This document shows positions 33,901 through 38,809 of a stretch of 39,254 bases of DNA, in pieces. The stretch comes from Phoronis australis. Its lineage: Eukaryota > Phoronida > Phoronidae. The notes under the pieces were generated by a model. It ran no database searches. It was not told where the DNA came from and saw only the letters and a program-made list of their open reading frames with translations. The position numbers and the translations under genes were made by a program. How positions within the stretch are numbered: the first letter of the stretch is position 1; each line of letters starts with the position of its first letter. The stretch spans positions 2,341-41,594 of the forward strand of contig NMRA01000013.1 of assembly GCA_002633005.1 (NCBI GenBank), given 5' to 3'.

Positions 33901-36127
33901 TGCACTCTTCTTCAAGATGGTGCCCCCTGTAGCAATTGTGCATTGCTGTGTAGCAACTGAGAAATTGGCCGCGAGTTCAGGTAGCCCTCAAACAAGCCAG
34001 ATTTGCAAAAAAAAACTAGTTGGTGTACAGTACTTTTGAACCACATTTTTGGAATCGGTAGGAAATTTGCTTTCACAATCTACAGTAATCTAGTCGAGCT
34101 TTGGCAGGGAAGTGGTGATTTTGGGGTCAAAAGTGCCAATTTTGCATTTTTGCTTGGTTTTCACTGGGAGAGAAAGGGTCAAAAATACAAGTGAGTACAA
34201 AGGTTCTGTGCTCATTTGTAGGGCTTGTGATGTGAAATGACTCAAAACTTTTCTTTGTTTGCATGCAGTTTTTGACAGAGTGAAGAAAGGCTGAAGAGTC
34301 CATTGATGTATGTTCTGATAGGCAAATCCCTGTGAGAACTGTTCAGTGCCTCCTAACATTGACCGGAATCTAAGCATTACACAAACGCAGTATATTCGAT
34401 GCGTTTGTAACCATAAAACATCGGTATTTTTCCTATAAAATTCCGAGGAAGTTGAAGAATGTTATTAGGAAAGTATAAATTGCTAGTGGTGTTGCAGTAG
34501 CGTGCAGAAGGGGGGGGCGAAGGGGCTACGAACACTCACCCACATTGCCAGGGTCATCTAGTTAATATAAATAAAAGTTATGAAATTGTTACTGATTAGT
34601 AGTTAATTATTTTCTCTTTCTTAGAACTAGGATTCATGCATTTGAGTAAAGAGATGGGCATCCAATAAAGAAATCGCCCCTGGCGTTACCAATCCTCTGC
34701 ACGCTACTGGCTTTTTGCACTTACAAAACTGACTGCCCTGTGTATGATTTCTAGATGACCGTGTACAGTGTATATTAGCGTGCCTAAAGTGCATGTACTA
34801 GAAATCTTAATGTCAGATTTCTGGTGCTAGTACTTTTAGCCCACGAGAGGCTGCCATTGAAATGAAAATGGAGTTTGACCACGTATTGGAGAAAGACCGT
34901 ACATGTTATTTTCTTCTAGTAATCTGCAAAGGATTCTGATTTTCACATTTAATGCGTCTTAACTGGTGCTGGCTCCGAAATTTCTTTCTTCAATTACAGT
35001 AATTGTGACTTTAACACAATCTTTTCATTTGAAAAGTCTGCTACTGTAAGGGATCGACATTTGACAGTATGTTCAGTGACGCCATTTCCATTTTTGTCAC
35101 CAATGGGATAGAAAGTGAGGACTGGATTTTGACGCTTTTTCCATGTTTGGTGTCGAGATAAGAAAAGGACTTCTTGAGCACTAGCATGATTCCAGCCACT
35201 CCGGATTTAAATAATAAATGCATGTGCAACTCTTCATATTCAAAGCCTTGTATGATAAAATGCAGCCAGAGTAATCACAGGGAGAGCTTTCAAAATTCCT
35301 TTCAATACACGTAACTTTTGACAGCAAATACTTCCAATAATAAAGTTGCCAAAAATTGTTGAGCTTTGGAAAGATAGCAGTCATTGTTTTCAACTCTAAC
35401 TAATTATTCGCTTATATTTCAGAACCATAACTTACATATTTCAAACTCAATCATTATTGCATATTGACCAGCCACGGAGCTCTTTGAATCTACAGTGTAC
35501 AATGCCCGCGAATAAGTGCTGCTATTTCCCATGTCTCAAGATTTCCTGTAAAGGTCACTGTACGGTTCTACTCTTCCTAAACATGTTTTTGCGATCGTGT
35601 AAAGTTAGAAACTTTTCATGCTGAAGTGTAATAGAATCGAGACTTTCTACATGTACGTTGGTGCTCTTGATACATCTGGCTTGGACACGACCGAATCCAG
35701 ATCAAATGAACAGCATTAAGCATTCTAGTTCACGTATGAGGCATTTGTGTTGTAAATTTTGAAGCAGTGCTCTTCTTTAGCTATTCGGTGTAGGCCTAGA
35801 CGCTCACCTGCAAAGTGATCAACAAAATATCAGTTCTGACCTTCATCAACCCAAATCCAAGCAATTTACATAATCGAGAGGTACATGATTGTGCGTATAA
35901 ACGTAAAACAGACCTGATATCTTGTCAACAAAATTAGGTTTTAAGCTGACTAAGGAAATATTTCCATTGCAGGTTTAAGTCTCTTCAAGTCAGTTGTCGA
36001 CAGACCACGTACTGAAATTCACAAAGCGACAAAAGCATTTCTCATTGCTGTGGGAGTGTTTTACGTTACTTGCGGCATCTTGTTTTTTGGAGGGTCAATG
36101 GTACAAGAAGTTCTAAGCTATCAGTAA
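4118..36127 (+). CDS. Eight-exon AAAP-family amino acid transporter, complete coding sequence
   Basis: The spliced frame encodes a 448-residue integral membrane protein that probably moves neutral amino acids by proton or sodium coupling. Substrate and membrane cannot be read from sequence. Exons total 52+197+199+136+148+260+200+155 nt = 1347 nt, ending in TAA. Every junction is GT-AG and in phase. About eleven hydrophobic segments are visible, near residues 44-66, 84-102, 122-145, 169-185, 197-216, 233-254, 267-290, 310-330, 358-380, 381-397 and 416-440. TM1 has the family-type GIGVLELPWA (residues 59-68). The order of conserved blocks follows vesicular GABA/glycine transporter (SLC32) and AVT proteins: an E-x-x-x-x-V-L-x-V-V-x-G-D helix, an LLP turn near 179-181, VFGAM near 252-256, and a GYLTFG turn at 286-291. 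An N-A-T sequon lies at 226-228 in the TM5-TM6 loop. The N-terminus is short and acidic. Length is close to the family norm of 430-520. The subfamily is not resolved. Confidence 0.9.
5290..5625 (+). repeat. Tandem SINE-like units, 236-bp period, about 1.4 copies
   Basis: GGTTCGACTCTCAGTTGGGG at 5300 recurs as GGTTCGACTCCCAGTTGGGG at 5536. The following roughly 90 bp repeats with few changes. GGTTCGACTCC fits the RNA polymerase III box B consensus GGTTCGANTCC exactly. An AACAGTTGGG stretch about 45 bp upstream could be a worn D-arm. The inverted single copy is at 2829-3070. The second unit ends inside the reverse transcriptase fragment on -. Confidence 0.55.
5588..5900 (-). pseudogene. LINE reverse transcriptase fragment with YADD motif
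   Basis: Read leftward, the frame contains SPLYADDMVLCSLP (catalytic YADD at about 5838-5827). Then come LNDYCDSWGIGVNLKKTKII and VFRNGG, and HYKYLKYI. This is the palm/thumb pattern of non-LTR retrotransposon RTs of the CR1/L2/jockey type (YADD, W-x-x-x-N-x-x-K-T-K, YLG-like motif). Only about 90 codons remain. The distal end reads into the neighbouring SINE-like unit (DAEVDQQ and stop). There is no endonuclease or upstream RT, so this is a truncated remnant. Confidence 0.75.
6050..6120. other. Short GC-rich patch
   Basis: About 70 bp rich in CCC/GGG (CTGGGTGGGCCTAACGTGCC, GGGCCGGGGC) stands out from flanks with over 60% A+T. No frame, repeat partner or motif is recognised. Confidence 0.4.
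6784..6941 (+). repeat. Left terminal inverted repeat of the Kolobok-type element
   Basis: It is the reverse complement of 8313-8470 apart from about eight substitutions. It contains CGTCCGCTACTGCGGAAGTG, similar to the promoter-proximal part of the right TIR. Both coding frames start a little over 100-200 bp inside the TIRs, so these repeats probably also held the promoters. Confidence 0.88.
7049..7858 (+). pseudogene. THAP-domain Kolobok transposase, N-terminal part, broken
   Basis: From the ATG at 7049 one frame shows a THAP zinc-binding DNA domain. C6-x3-C10 is followed by VPLHRFP (21-27), an aromatic W near 34, and C60-G-K-H63-F. This fits C-x2-4-C-x35-53-C-x2-H. In-frame TAG codons at 7085-7087 and 7199-7201 interrupt it. 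After a Ser/Pro/Thr-rich linker comes a CxxC region (LFRRCQVCGEGV near 7677, then WECVAGHSGKW and RGMPEVHLTMSSS). This matches the zinc region that follows THAP in Kolobok transposases. The frame stays open to 8050, but from about 7855 on it reads the antisense of the facing gene, so the catalytic RNase H-like core has been deleted. An intact 281-codon stretch (7208-8050) is a remnant, not a protein in its own right. Confidence 0.75.
7855..8136 (-). pseudogene. P2X7 C-terminal (ballast)-like Cys-motif protein, broken
   Basis: The ATG at 8136-8134 starts an acidic Ser-rich frame (MAGVGDPYHSDSSVSDGD...) with GGYMFEPE at codons 35-42, stopped by TAG at 7983-7981. The same frame continues and reads DTSWCKCTVC, then MPTSMECLCCSEF. 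The pattern W-C-x-C-x2-C-x8-C-x-C-C matches the start of the zinc-binding cytoplasmic ballast domain of vertebrate P2X7 (WCQCGSC... CC). Similar stand-alone proteins with an acidic N-terminus and this domain are common in invertebrates. The rest of the domain is absent because the facing THAP frame begins at about 7855. The TAG may be a nonsense mutation or an unrecognised splice boundary. Confidence 0.6.
8313..8470 (-). repeat. Right terminal inverted repeat of the Kolobok-type element
   Basis: This is the partner of 6784-6941. The inner boundary is set where similarity is lost (TGGCGGGAAACG against the left arm's CATTTCGCGCCA). Confidence 0.88.
9875..9948 (+). repeat. (TG)37 microsatellite
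   Basis: An uninterrupted TG run of 74 bp. An apparent minus-strand frame of His-Thr repeats across it is an artefact of the dinucleotide. Confidence 0.97.
12360..12839 (-). pseudogene. Decayed transposon-associated coding fragment, family uncertain
   Basis: An 118-codon frame starts at 12839 and reads SPTEIGALPLLQEGSHEWST, ...VISCDMGLYQRVAQLL, RIGELLAVMASLRDLR and SGIDNAWIE. A single-base slip at about 12493 moves the frame to AGVLGTVTTRQIL and then a stop. The order S-P-T, D-x-x-(I/L)-Y, R-x-G-x-(F/L)-H/L, W-x-E-A-G-V recalls a group of long uncharacterised invertebrate proteins that spread with mobile elements. I cannot name the family. Stops upstream of 12839 suggest the rest is eroded. 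Confidence 0.4.
14900..14994 (-). mobile_element. MITE family M, copy A (95 bp)
   Basis: The ends are CAGGGGCGG and CCGCCACTG. The outer flanks CAATC/CAATG look like a 4-5-bp target duplication. The core TATTAGCCAGGGTTTTACCC is the reverse complement of the core of copies C and D. It contains one undetermined base at 14983. Confidence 0.7.
14996..15065 (-). repeat. tRNA-derived SINE head
   Basis: Read leftward from 15065: GTAGCCTAGTGGATTAAGTG, then TATTTCGAGTTCCATTGCAG. TAGCCTAGTGG fits box A (TRGCNNAGYNGG) and TTTCGAGTTCC is close to box B, at tRNA-like spacing. MITE copy A lies exactly at the 3' side of box B, so it probably jumped into the SINE. No cloverleaf with a proper acceptor stem forms, so this is not a tRNA gene. 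Confidence 0.45.
15664..15860 (+). CDS. Transporter exon 2 (residues 18-83, TM1)
   Basis: The acceptor TTTTATAG is at 15656-15663 and the donor GTAAGTAAG at 15861. The exon encodes a hydrophilic stretch and then the first transmembrane region ISWYAATFLTVSSCVGIGVL, followed by ELPWAYNVAG. This is the substrate-binding unwound helix characteristic of AAAP proteins. It ends in phase 0, matching exon 3. Confidence 0.9.
17411..17669. mobile_element. MITE with GGGGCCC-type ends (259 bp)
   Basis: The left end TCAGGGGACCCATTCCAAGA and the right end TTCTTTGAACGGGCCCCAGA are imperfect inverted repeats. The interior is rich in AACTTAAG-like words. No coding capacity. No target duplication could be fixed. 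Confidence 0.5.
17741..17833 (+). repeat. Inverted repeat arm, partner at 22074-22171
   Basis: TCTCACATAATCTCACGAAG, TCTTGCTTTTTAG and GACCTGGCGTTACCGAAC are the reverse complement of the sequence at 22074-22171 with roughly 80% identity. A further 16-bp piece of the same family (GCGAGATTATGTGAGA) is at about 17142. Confidence 0.6.
18170..19250 (+). repeat. Degenerate tandem repeat, period about 435 bp, about 2.5 units
   Basis: The phrase CCCC(C/T)TAGTG recurs at about 18292, 18726 and 19174. CTATCTGCC recurs at about 18490 and 18922, preceded by GCGTCCG/GACGTCCG. GAAATTTGG/GAAATTCGG follow at matching positions. Frames of 66-121 codons across it are not conserved between units, so it is not coding. 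Confidence 0.55.
20030..20228 (+). CDS. Transporter exon 3 (residues 84-150, TM2-TM3)
   Basis: The acceptor AACTTTAG ends at 20029. The donor GTGAGT begins at 20229. The exon encodes TM2 (VALALVTGGLVILIHIAN), a loop containing ACSYQEAMLLTLGN, and TM3 ending in VVAGDYIEK. This resembles the SLC32 segment that ends in V-V-V-S-G-N. It leaves one base (T) to be completed by TC of exon 4, giving Phe150. Confidence 0.9.
22074..22171 (-). repeat. Inverted repeat arm, partner at 17741-17833
   Basis: GTTCAGTAACGCTAGGACCT, AAAAAGCAAGACTTCGCGAG and ATTTTAAATGAGAACACGTG pair with the left arm. Exon 3 lies between the arms. Confidence 0.6.
22304..22675 (+). CDS. Hypothetical 123-codon frame, unrecognised
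   Basis: The frame begins MQVILGSLHAF and includes a Lys/Arg-rich stretch (RKHKEKKKQRLSVVDRV) and an amphipathic tail (SCEQLELVKEISQYIV). It is longer than most chance frames here and unlike low-complexity DNA. It has no known domain, no Kozak support and no splice partner. It could be a piece of a decayed transposon gene. Confidence 0.2.
   Translation: MQVILGSLHAFCRLSEEEDKLILIKRPRFKPDRPEIQHSEYSPDHPLQRKHKEKKKQRLSVVDRVLISAEVEKYPHSFEDTRSYLLTKTRQLSYLTSCEQLELVKEISQYIVTTDVSAGFIGC
23050..23640 (+). pseudogene. Decayed LINE fragment (endonuclease-RT linker and early RT)
   Basis: In shifting frames the + strand reads RENDTHTLYKSVRKIQG, LDINPDEVEVESAL, INSGKTRDEKSICPDMLRTG and LPKKGDLGNC. This matches the non-LTR pattern LYK-x-x-K-x-x-x-G, the I-(K/N)-x-GK-x-x-G-x-D-x-I-x-x-E/DML block, and the KLPKKGDL-x-x-C-x-x-(W/C)RPI block that precedes RT motif 1. 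At least five stops and frameshifts are present and no YADD region follows. The element type is probably RTE/CR1-like. Confidence 0.65.
23714..23960 (+). repeat. Dispersed repeat family R, copy 1
   Basis: It shares CCCCCATTTGGCGAACTGGA, GCCTCAGAGAAACA, GCACAATTCATAGC, ATTCGAGC and TTTAGGCTG with 30544-30745, in the same order and strand. A G-rich block precedes it. The 105-codon frame here is a by-product. Confidence 0.6.
24889..25024 (+). CDS. Transporter exon 4 (residues 150-195, TM4)
   Basis: The acceptor AATTTCAG ends at 24888 and the donor GTGAGA begins at 25025. The frame reads VARVISEEFVTTWYGNQKSL, then VTILGVLILLPMCLMREIKG. This aligns with the SQKSW...LLPCAFLKNLK region of vertebrate VGAT. 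The exon begins with two bases and ends with AG, which with C of exon 5 makes Ser195. It has no start codon of its own and is interrupted by stops upstream of the acceptor, so an ORF-only scan misses it. Confidence 0.88.
25025..27655 (+). other. Intron 4 of the transporter gene (2.6 kb)
   Basis: It carries one MITE copy (26884-27142). The segment 25157-25413 has weakly similar ends of the GGACC...GTTTC type, possibly an old TIR element. The rest, 25414-26880 and 27150-27655, shows nothing recognisable. Confidence 0.7.
26884..27142 (-). mobile_element. MITE family M, copy B (259 bp)
   Basis: It starts CAGGGGCGGATCCAGGATTT, has TGAGTTAGGGGGG, and ends CCTAAATCCGCCACTG, between flanks CATTC and CATTA. 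It is longer than the other copies because of a central segment. A poly-C run follows the undetermined base at 27110. Confidence 0.75.
27656..27803 (+). CDS. Transporter exon 5 (residues 195-244, TM5 and loop)
   Basis: The acceptor TTTTCCTCCAG ends at 27655. The donor GTAAGG begins at 27804. The exon encodes YLGFAATTFITSLVVVKYFL, then an extracytoplasmic loop with Cys222 and the sequon N226-A-T, then the start of TM6 (FIAPGVSASYM). It ends in phase 0. It is flanked on both sides by oppositely oriented copies of the same MITE (26884-27142 and 27839-27970). Confidence 0.9.
27839..27970 (+). mobile_element. MITE family M, copy C (about 132 bp)
   Basis: It starts CAGTGGCGGATTTAGAGGGG and shares GACGGGCAAAATCCTGGCTA with copy D. 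The right end is eroded (CTAAAAATCCTACAATG). It lies 35 bp after exon 5. Confidence 0.7.
28396..28473 (+). other. 3'-end-like segment with stem-loop and AATAAA
   Basis: AACCCAGA (28396-28403) pairs perfectly with TCTGGGTT (28424-28431) around a 20-nt loop. AATAAA follows at 28468-28473 with an A-rich tail. This could be the 3' end of a retroelement or of a retrocopied transcript. No coding part was recognised upstream. Confidence 0.3.
29864..30123 (+). CDS. Transporter exon 6 (residues 245-331, TM6-TM8)
   Basis: The acceptor TTTCTAG ends at 29863. The donor GTACGA at 30124 is weaker than the others. The frame reads CHYLIMAVFGAMIERNTKGY, then TM7 and TM8. It resembles the VFSYTSQ...LEGNM block and the following SYLP motif of SLC32/AVT proteins (here DVILSYLP at 297-304). 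The exon ends with AG, completed by A of exon 7 to give Arg331. Reading on past the donor gives only YEVLRY and a stop. Confidence 0.9.
30124..31647 (+). other. Intron 6 of the transporter gene (1.5 kb)
   Basis: It carries the second copy of the dispersed repeat found at 23.7 kb (30544-30745). The rest is AT-rich with no supported feature. Confidence 0.7.
30544..30745 (+). repeat. Dispersed repeat family R, copy 2
   Basis: CCCCCAATTTGGCGAATTGG, GCCTCAGTGAAACA, GCACAATTCGTAGGCCTGAA and TATGCTTTAGGCTG match copy 1. An undetermined base at 30546 sits at its 5' edge. Confidence 0.6.
31648..31847 (+). CDS. Transporter exon 7 (residues 331-398, TM9-TM10)
   Basis: The acceptor TGATTTTAG ends at 31647. 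The donor GTAAGT begins at 31848. The exon encodes SALQDLWLAVWSVTPSEAV, a basic loop GERKRR, and two adjacent hydrophobic segments around IIIWGIYIAVPDIVSAIAYA and GGLGFLYSCVFPG. The A-V-P-D-I and A-Y-A-G-G-L-G-F pattern corresponds to the YVPHFALLMGLTGS region of VGAT. It leaves one base, completed by GT of exon 8. Confidence 0.9.
33100..33600. mobile_element. Foldback element, about 500 bp
   Basis: CATTTGAGGCTTGGTTATGG then GAAA (33154-33177) is exactly complementary to 33508-33531. Weaker pairing continues outward for about 55 bp (GACGAGATCC... against ...GACGAGATCC-like sequence). The interior includes an 18-bp perfect palindrome GTGTCAGAATTCTGACAC near 33183-33200. A tRNA-like box A (AAGCCAATTGGTTAGGG) lies just outside at about 33051. 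Confidence 0.55.
33749..33985. mobile_element. Possible short foldback element
   Basis: CGCGGCCAATTT at about 33758 is inverted as AAATTGGCCGCG at about 33962. The flanking bases match only partly and no target duplication is visible. Confidence 0.3.
34495..34709. mobile_element. MITE with CAGTAGCGTGCAGA ends (215 bp)
   Basis: The left end CAGTAGCGTGCAGAAGGGGG and the right end CCTCTGCACGCTACTG are inverted repeats of about 16 bp with one mismatch. CAG...CTG ends are usual for hAT-type MITEs. No convincing 8-bp duplication. Confidence 0.6.
35973..36127 (+). CDS. Transporter exon 8 (residues 398-448, last TM, stop)
   Basis: The acceptor CCATTGCAG ends at 35972. The frame encodes LSLFKSVVDRPRTEIHKATK and a final helix AFLIAVGVFYVTCGILFFGG. 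It ends SMVQEVLSYQ and TAA at 36125-36127. The C-terminal tail after the last helix is only about ten residues, short but usual for the AVT-like branch. Confidence 0.88.
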
Positions 36128-36425
36128 CAACAACACAAGTATAATGACCAGAGGCGCGGTGGAAAAGATGCTACAAGGACAGGATATCCGCAGTGGGACG
36201 CACATTGCAGCCCCACAAAATATCTTAGGTCGTACAATAATGCGATTATTGTTTTGAGACTCGTCGTTTTAAGTACATGTACATAAACCTGTAACTTCAA
36301 AGGTGAAGACCTCACAGACTTTCAAACACGGGTTAATGTTTTAATTTTACATTGTTATAATGTGTGTCGTAGTTCATGATTTTACAGTTGCCTTAATACC
36401 AGTTTAGACACGCAACCCGTCTGTA

Positions 36426-36431
36426 AATAAA
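36426..36431 (+). terminator. Candidate polyadenylation signal of the transporter gene
   Basis: AATAAA lies about 300 nt after the stop codon, a normal 3' UTR length. No downstream U/GU element was weighed, and other A-rich motifs occur nearby. Confidence 0.35.
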
Positions 36432-37052
36432 TATTTGCAGACAGGACACGCTCCAAAAGGTTTTAAACATTGAAACACAATCTCGTCCAAATTTTCCAAA
36501 TGAAAATCGCAATTAGTTGTAAGGCCTGGATGAATCAAAACACAGTACCAATTTCTAACCAGAACAACAAAGTCATTTAAAGAAAGAAATCGGCAGTACA
36601 TGCAACAATGTCAACATTGTCGACGCACATGTCTTGCTCTCGACGCCATCTTGTCGCTGAGTCGATATTGCCGTAAGTTAAAGTGTAATTTGCAAGGTCC
36701 AAGTATGTTAAATTGCAATATCTTCAAGGTATTGTTATTTGGATGTATTTTATTCAATTCATCGTATTATTGTATCTTTAGTTATTTAAAAAAAAGCGAA
36801 AATAAGAAAATGCGCGAAAAGTTGACCTTTGACATCGTGATATGGTGTTGGGCAACACAAACCAGATCATATCCCACAATGCAGTTCACTGCTAATATAT
36901 CACAGTACACGAAGAACAATGACCGTTCAACCTTGGCGTGTTTTAGCCATGGTGCGTCGGTGTGTGTGTGCTAAATATTTTAACACCACCATGGAAGGCA
37001 TGAGCCCATTTAAGTTCTAAAAAAACAAGCATCTGGCTGTGTAATGGCAGGT
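36432..37052. other. Region downstream of the transporter without recognised gene
   Basis: A 124-codon frame (36600-36974, +) is Cys-rich at its start (MQQCQHCRRTCLALD) but low in complexity afterwards and matches no family. Treated as chance. Confidence 0.5.
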
Positions 37053-37178
37053 TTTATGCTCGGAATATGTCCCGAAAATAATAGGTGCATCGCAAGCTCC
37101 GTTGTTCAGAGATACAAAGGAGACCGTGTATAGGCGATATAAGGTCATTTATTATGACTGATACGGTACAGAAAATGA
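37053..37178 (+). repeat. 125-bp direct repeat, copy 1
   Basis: It shares TTTATGCTCGGAATATGTCC, GATACAAAGGAGACCGTGTA and GGTACAGAAAATGA with 37611-37735, at over 85% identity. It lacks TG...CA ends and so is not an obvious LTR. Confidence 0.8.
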
Positions 37179-37610
37179 GTGTACAAATAACATAAAGATA
37201 AAATAATAATCTCTGGAAAGATGGGCAATAAAAAGCGCCCGCACTCAAGTAAGAGGAACTACACAAAGGAGAGGGTGGTGGAGGGTGGGAAAAAATGAAG
37301 AGAGATTAGCTCGAACCTAAGTGCTGCTAAAGCGAAGTACGGATTGCAGGAAATATAACTTTCTTGAGAACAAGGGAGCCCTATGACACGTGACAATCAT
37401 CAGCCTATGGGAGCCAGGAGCTGACCAAACTCGTGGCAGTAATACAAACGAACCAATAGTGAGGCTGGAAATGGAATGTCCTAGTGCCTCGAGTGCAGGA
37501 GGACCGCATGCGAATCTACACCAGGGGTTATTGGACCAGTCCGAAAGATGGGGGTATAAGAGGGACGAGTCCATATTCTCACATAAATATATTTAACGAG
37601 TGAAATATCA

Positions 37611-37735
37611 TTTATGCTCGGAATATGTCCCGAAAATAATAAGTGCGTCGCAAGCTCCATTTCCAGAGATACAAAGGAGACCGTGTATAGGCGATATGAG
37701 GTCATTTAATATGACTGATAAGGTACAGAAAATGA
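37611..37735 (+). repeat. 125-bp direct repeat, copy 2
   Basis: Same orientation as 37053-37178, starting 558 bp further on. The intervening 432 bp contains GGGGTATAAGAGGG near 37550 but no coding frame. It is followed at once by the THAP-like piece. Confidence 0.8.
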
Positions 37736-37744
37736 TGACTGTCG

Positions 37745-37839
37745 AGTCAGCCAACTGTTGGAGCCGAAATATGCTCATTTTGAGGACGGCTGCTTTGACG
37801 ACAAACACATCATGAAGGTTGAAGCTGGTCTTATAAAAA
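37745..37839 (+). pseudogene. Short THAP-like C-terminal fragment or lone exon
   Basis: One frame reads VSQLLEPKYAHFEDGCFDDK, then HIMKVEAGLIKR, and runs into a consensus donor AAG/GTAAGT at about 37840. AHFEDGCFD resembles the H-F-x-x-x-C-F end of a THAP domain, but the Cys two residues before His is missing. No N-terminal half was found upstream, since the 125-bp repeat intervenes. Confidence 0.3.
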
Positions 37840-38655
37840 GGTAAGTTACCTTGAGAATTTTGATGTCTAATAATTCATGACGCTTTCGCAGGGCCTGAAC
37901 AATAACAATCTTTTTTCACAATCACCGTAGTTCTCGAGTGTTTAAAATCTGTTGTTTTTCCGTGAAAGATTTAGTTATAAATGGATCAGTAAAACTAAAA
38001 ACCACAACAAATAAAGCTGATCTGATGCATGTATTTTGAAAAGAATGCAGACTATGAATAAAGTAAAACAGGATGGTAACTCAATTCCAAGGTTTTGATT
38101 ATTAAAGTAGTCTGTTTCAAAAAAACAGGATTAAAATCTAGTTTTGGCATTTGCTTGAAGGTTATAAAAGAAGGCGAAAACTTGCAATTAGATATCATTG
38201 TGTTTTACTTAAATCATGGACAACTCTGGATTCAAAATGTTTGTTTTTTTACTTTTGAATTGCCGCTGTTGTGCTTTTCAGAGTATGTAAATGAAAGGAG
38301 AACACCATCCACTTAGTGCGGAACAAAAGAGAAGCTGGAGATCTTGAAATTCGCTTAGAAATTGATGCCCTCCAATGCCGACTGCTGGTGCTCCAGATGT
38401 GTCCAAGGAGGATGCCGTGGCACAGATAAATTCAGACTTGGTGCTTTGTCAATGGACAGCTCTGGAATTTCTTTCCGTCACATTTAACAGTCACAACCAA
38501 TGTTTTAGATCAAATTTTTGATAGTGGTACAGATAGCAATGCCAGAGTGTTTATAGTACCAGTAGTGCAAATTGTGAAAAGCTTTTGTGTGTGGTATTTG
38601 GCTGTCCCATTTGTATAGATAAACCCAGTGATATACTATGTTCTTATATTGAAAC

Positions 38656-38803
38656 CAGTGGCAGATTTAGAGGGGGGCCATGCCCCCCCTAAAATTCTCC
38701 CAGATTCCATTTGACTGTTTGGGGGTGCGAATGTCTGACGGGCAAAATCCTGGCTAATACCGTGCCCTGGCCCCCTTAACTCAAAATCCTGGATCCGCAC
38801 CTG
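38656..38803 (+). mobile_element. MITE family M, copy D (148 bp)
   Basis: It starts CAGTGGCAGATTTAGAGGGG and ends CTCAAAATCCTGGATCCGCA then CCTG. It is flanked by identical GAAAC on both sides (38651-38655 and 38804-38808), the clearest target duplication of the family. The termini resemble those of some hAT-type MITEs, but the 5-bp duplication is shorter than the usual 8. Confidence 0.8.
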
Positions 38804-38809
38804 GAAACA

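Larger units (their letters stand above)
31848..35972 (+). other. Intron 7 of the transporter gene (4.1 kb)
   Basis: It carries a run of overlapping TACATGTA words (32080-32101), a foldback element (about 33100-33600), a possible second foldback (33749-33985) and a 215-bp TIR element (34495-34709). Nothing recognisable in 32110-33040 or 34720-35972. Confidence 0.7.

Noticed and set aside
35502-35625. Possible THAP N-terminus MPANKCCYFPCLK
   Set aside because: No HRFP-like block or C-x2-H follows, and the frame ends within 40 codons.
36600-36974. 124-codon Cys-rich frame as a gene
   Set aside because: The Cys cluster is confined to the first 30 codons, the remainder is AT-driven, and there is no family match or splice support.
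37540-37570. TATA box promoter at GGGGTATAAGAGGG
   Set aside because: No downstream gene or start region is supported. Kept only as a remark on the direct repeat.
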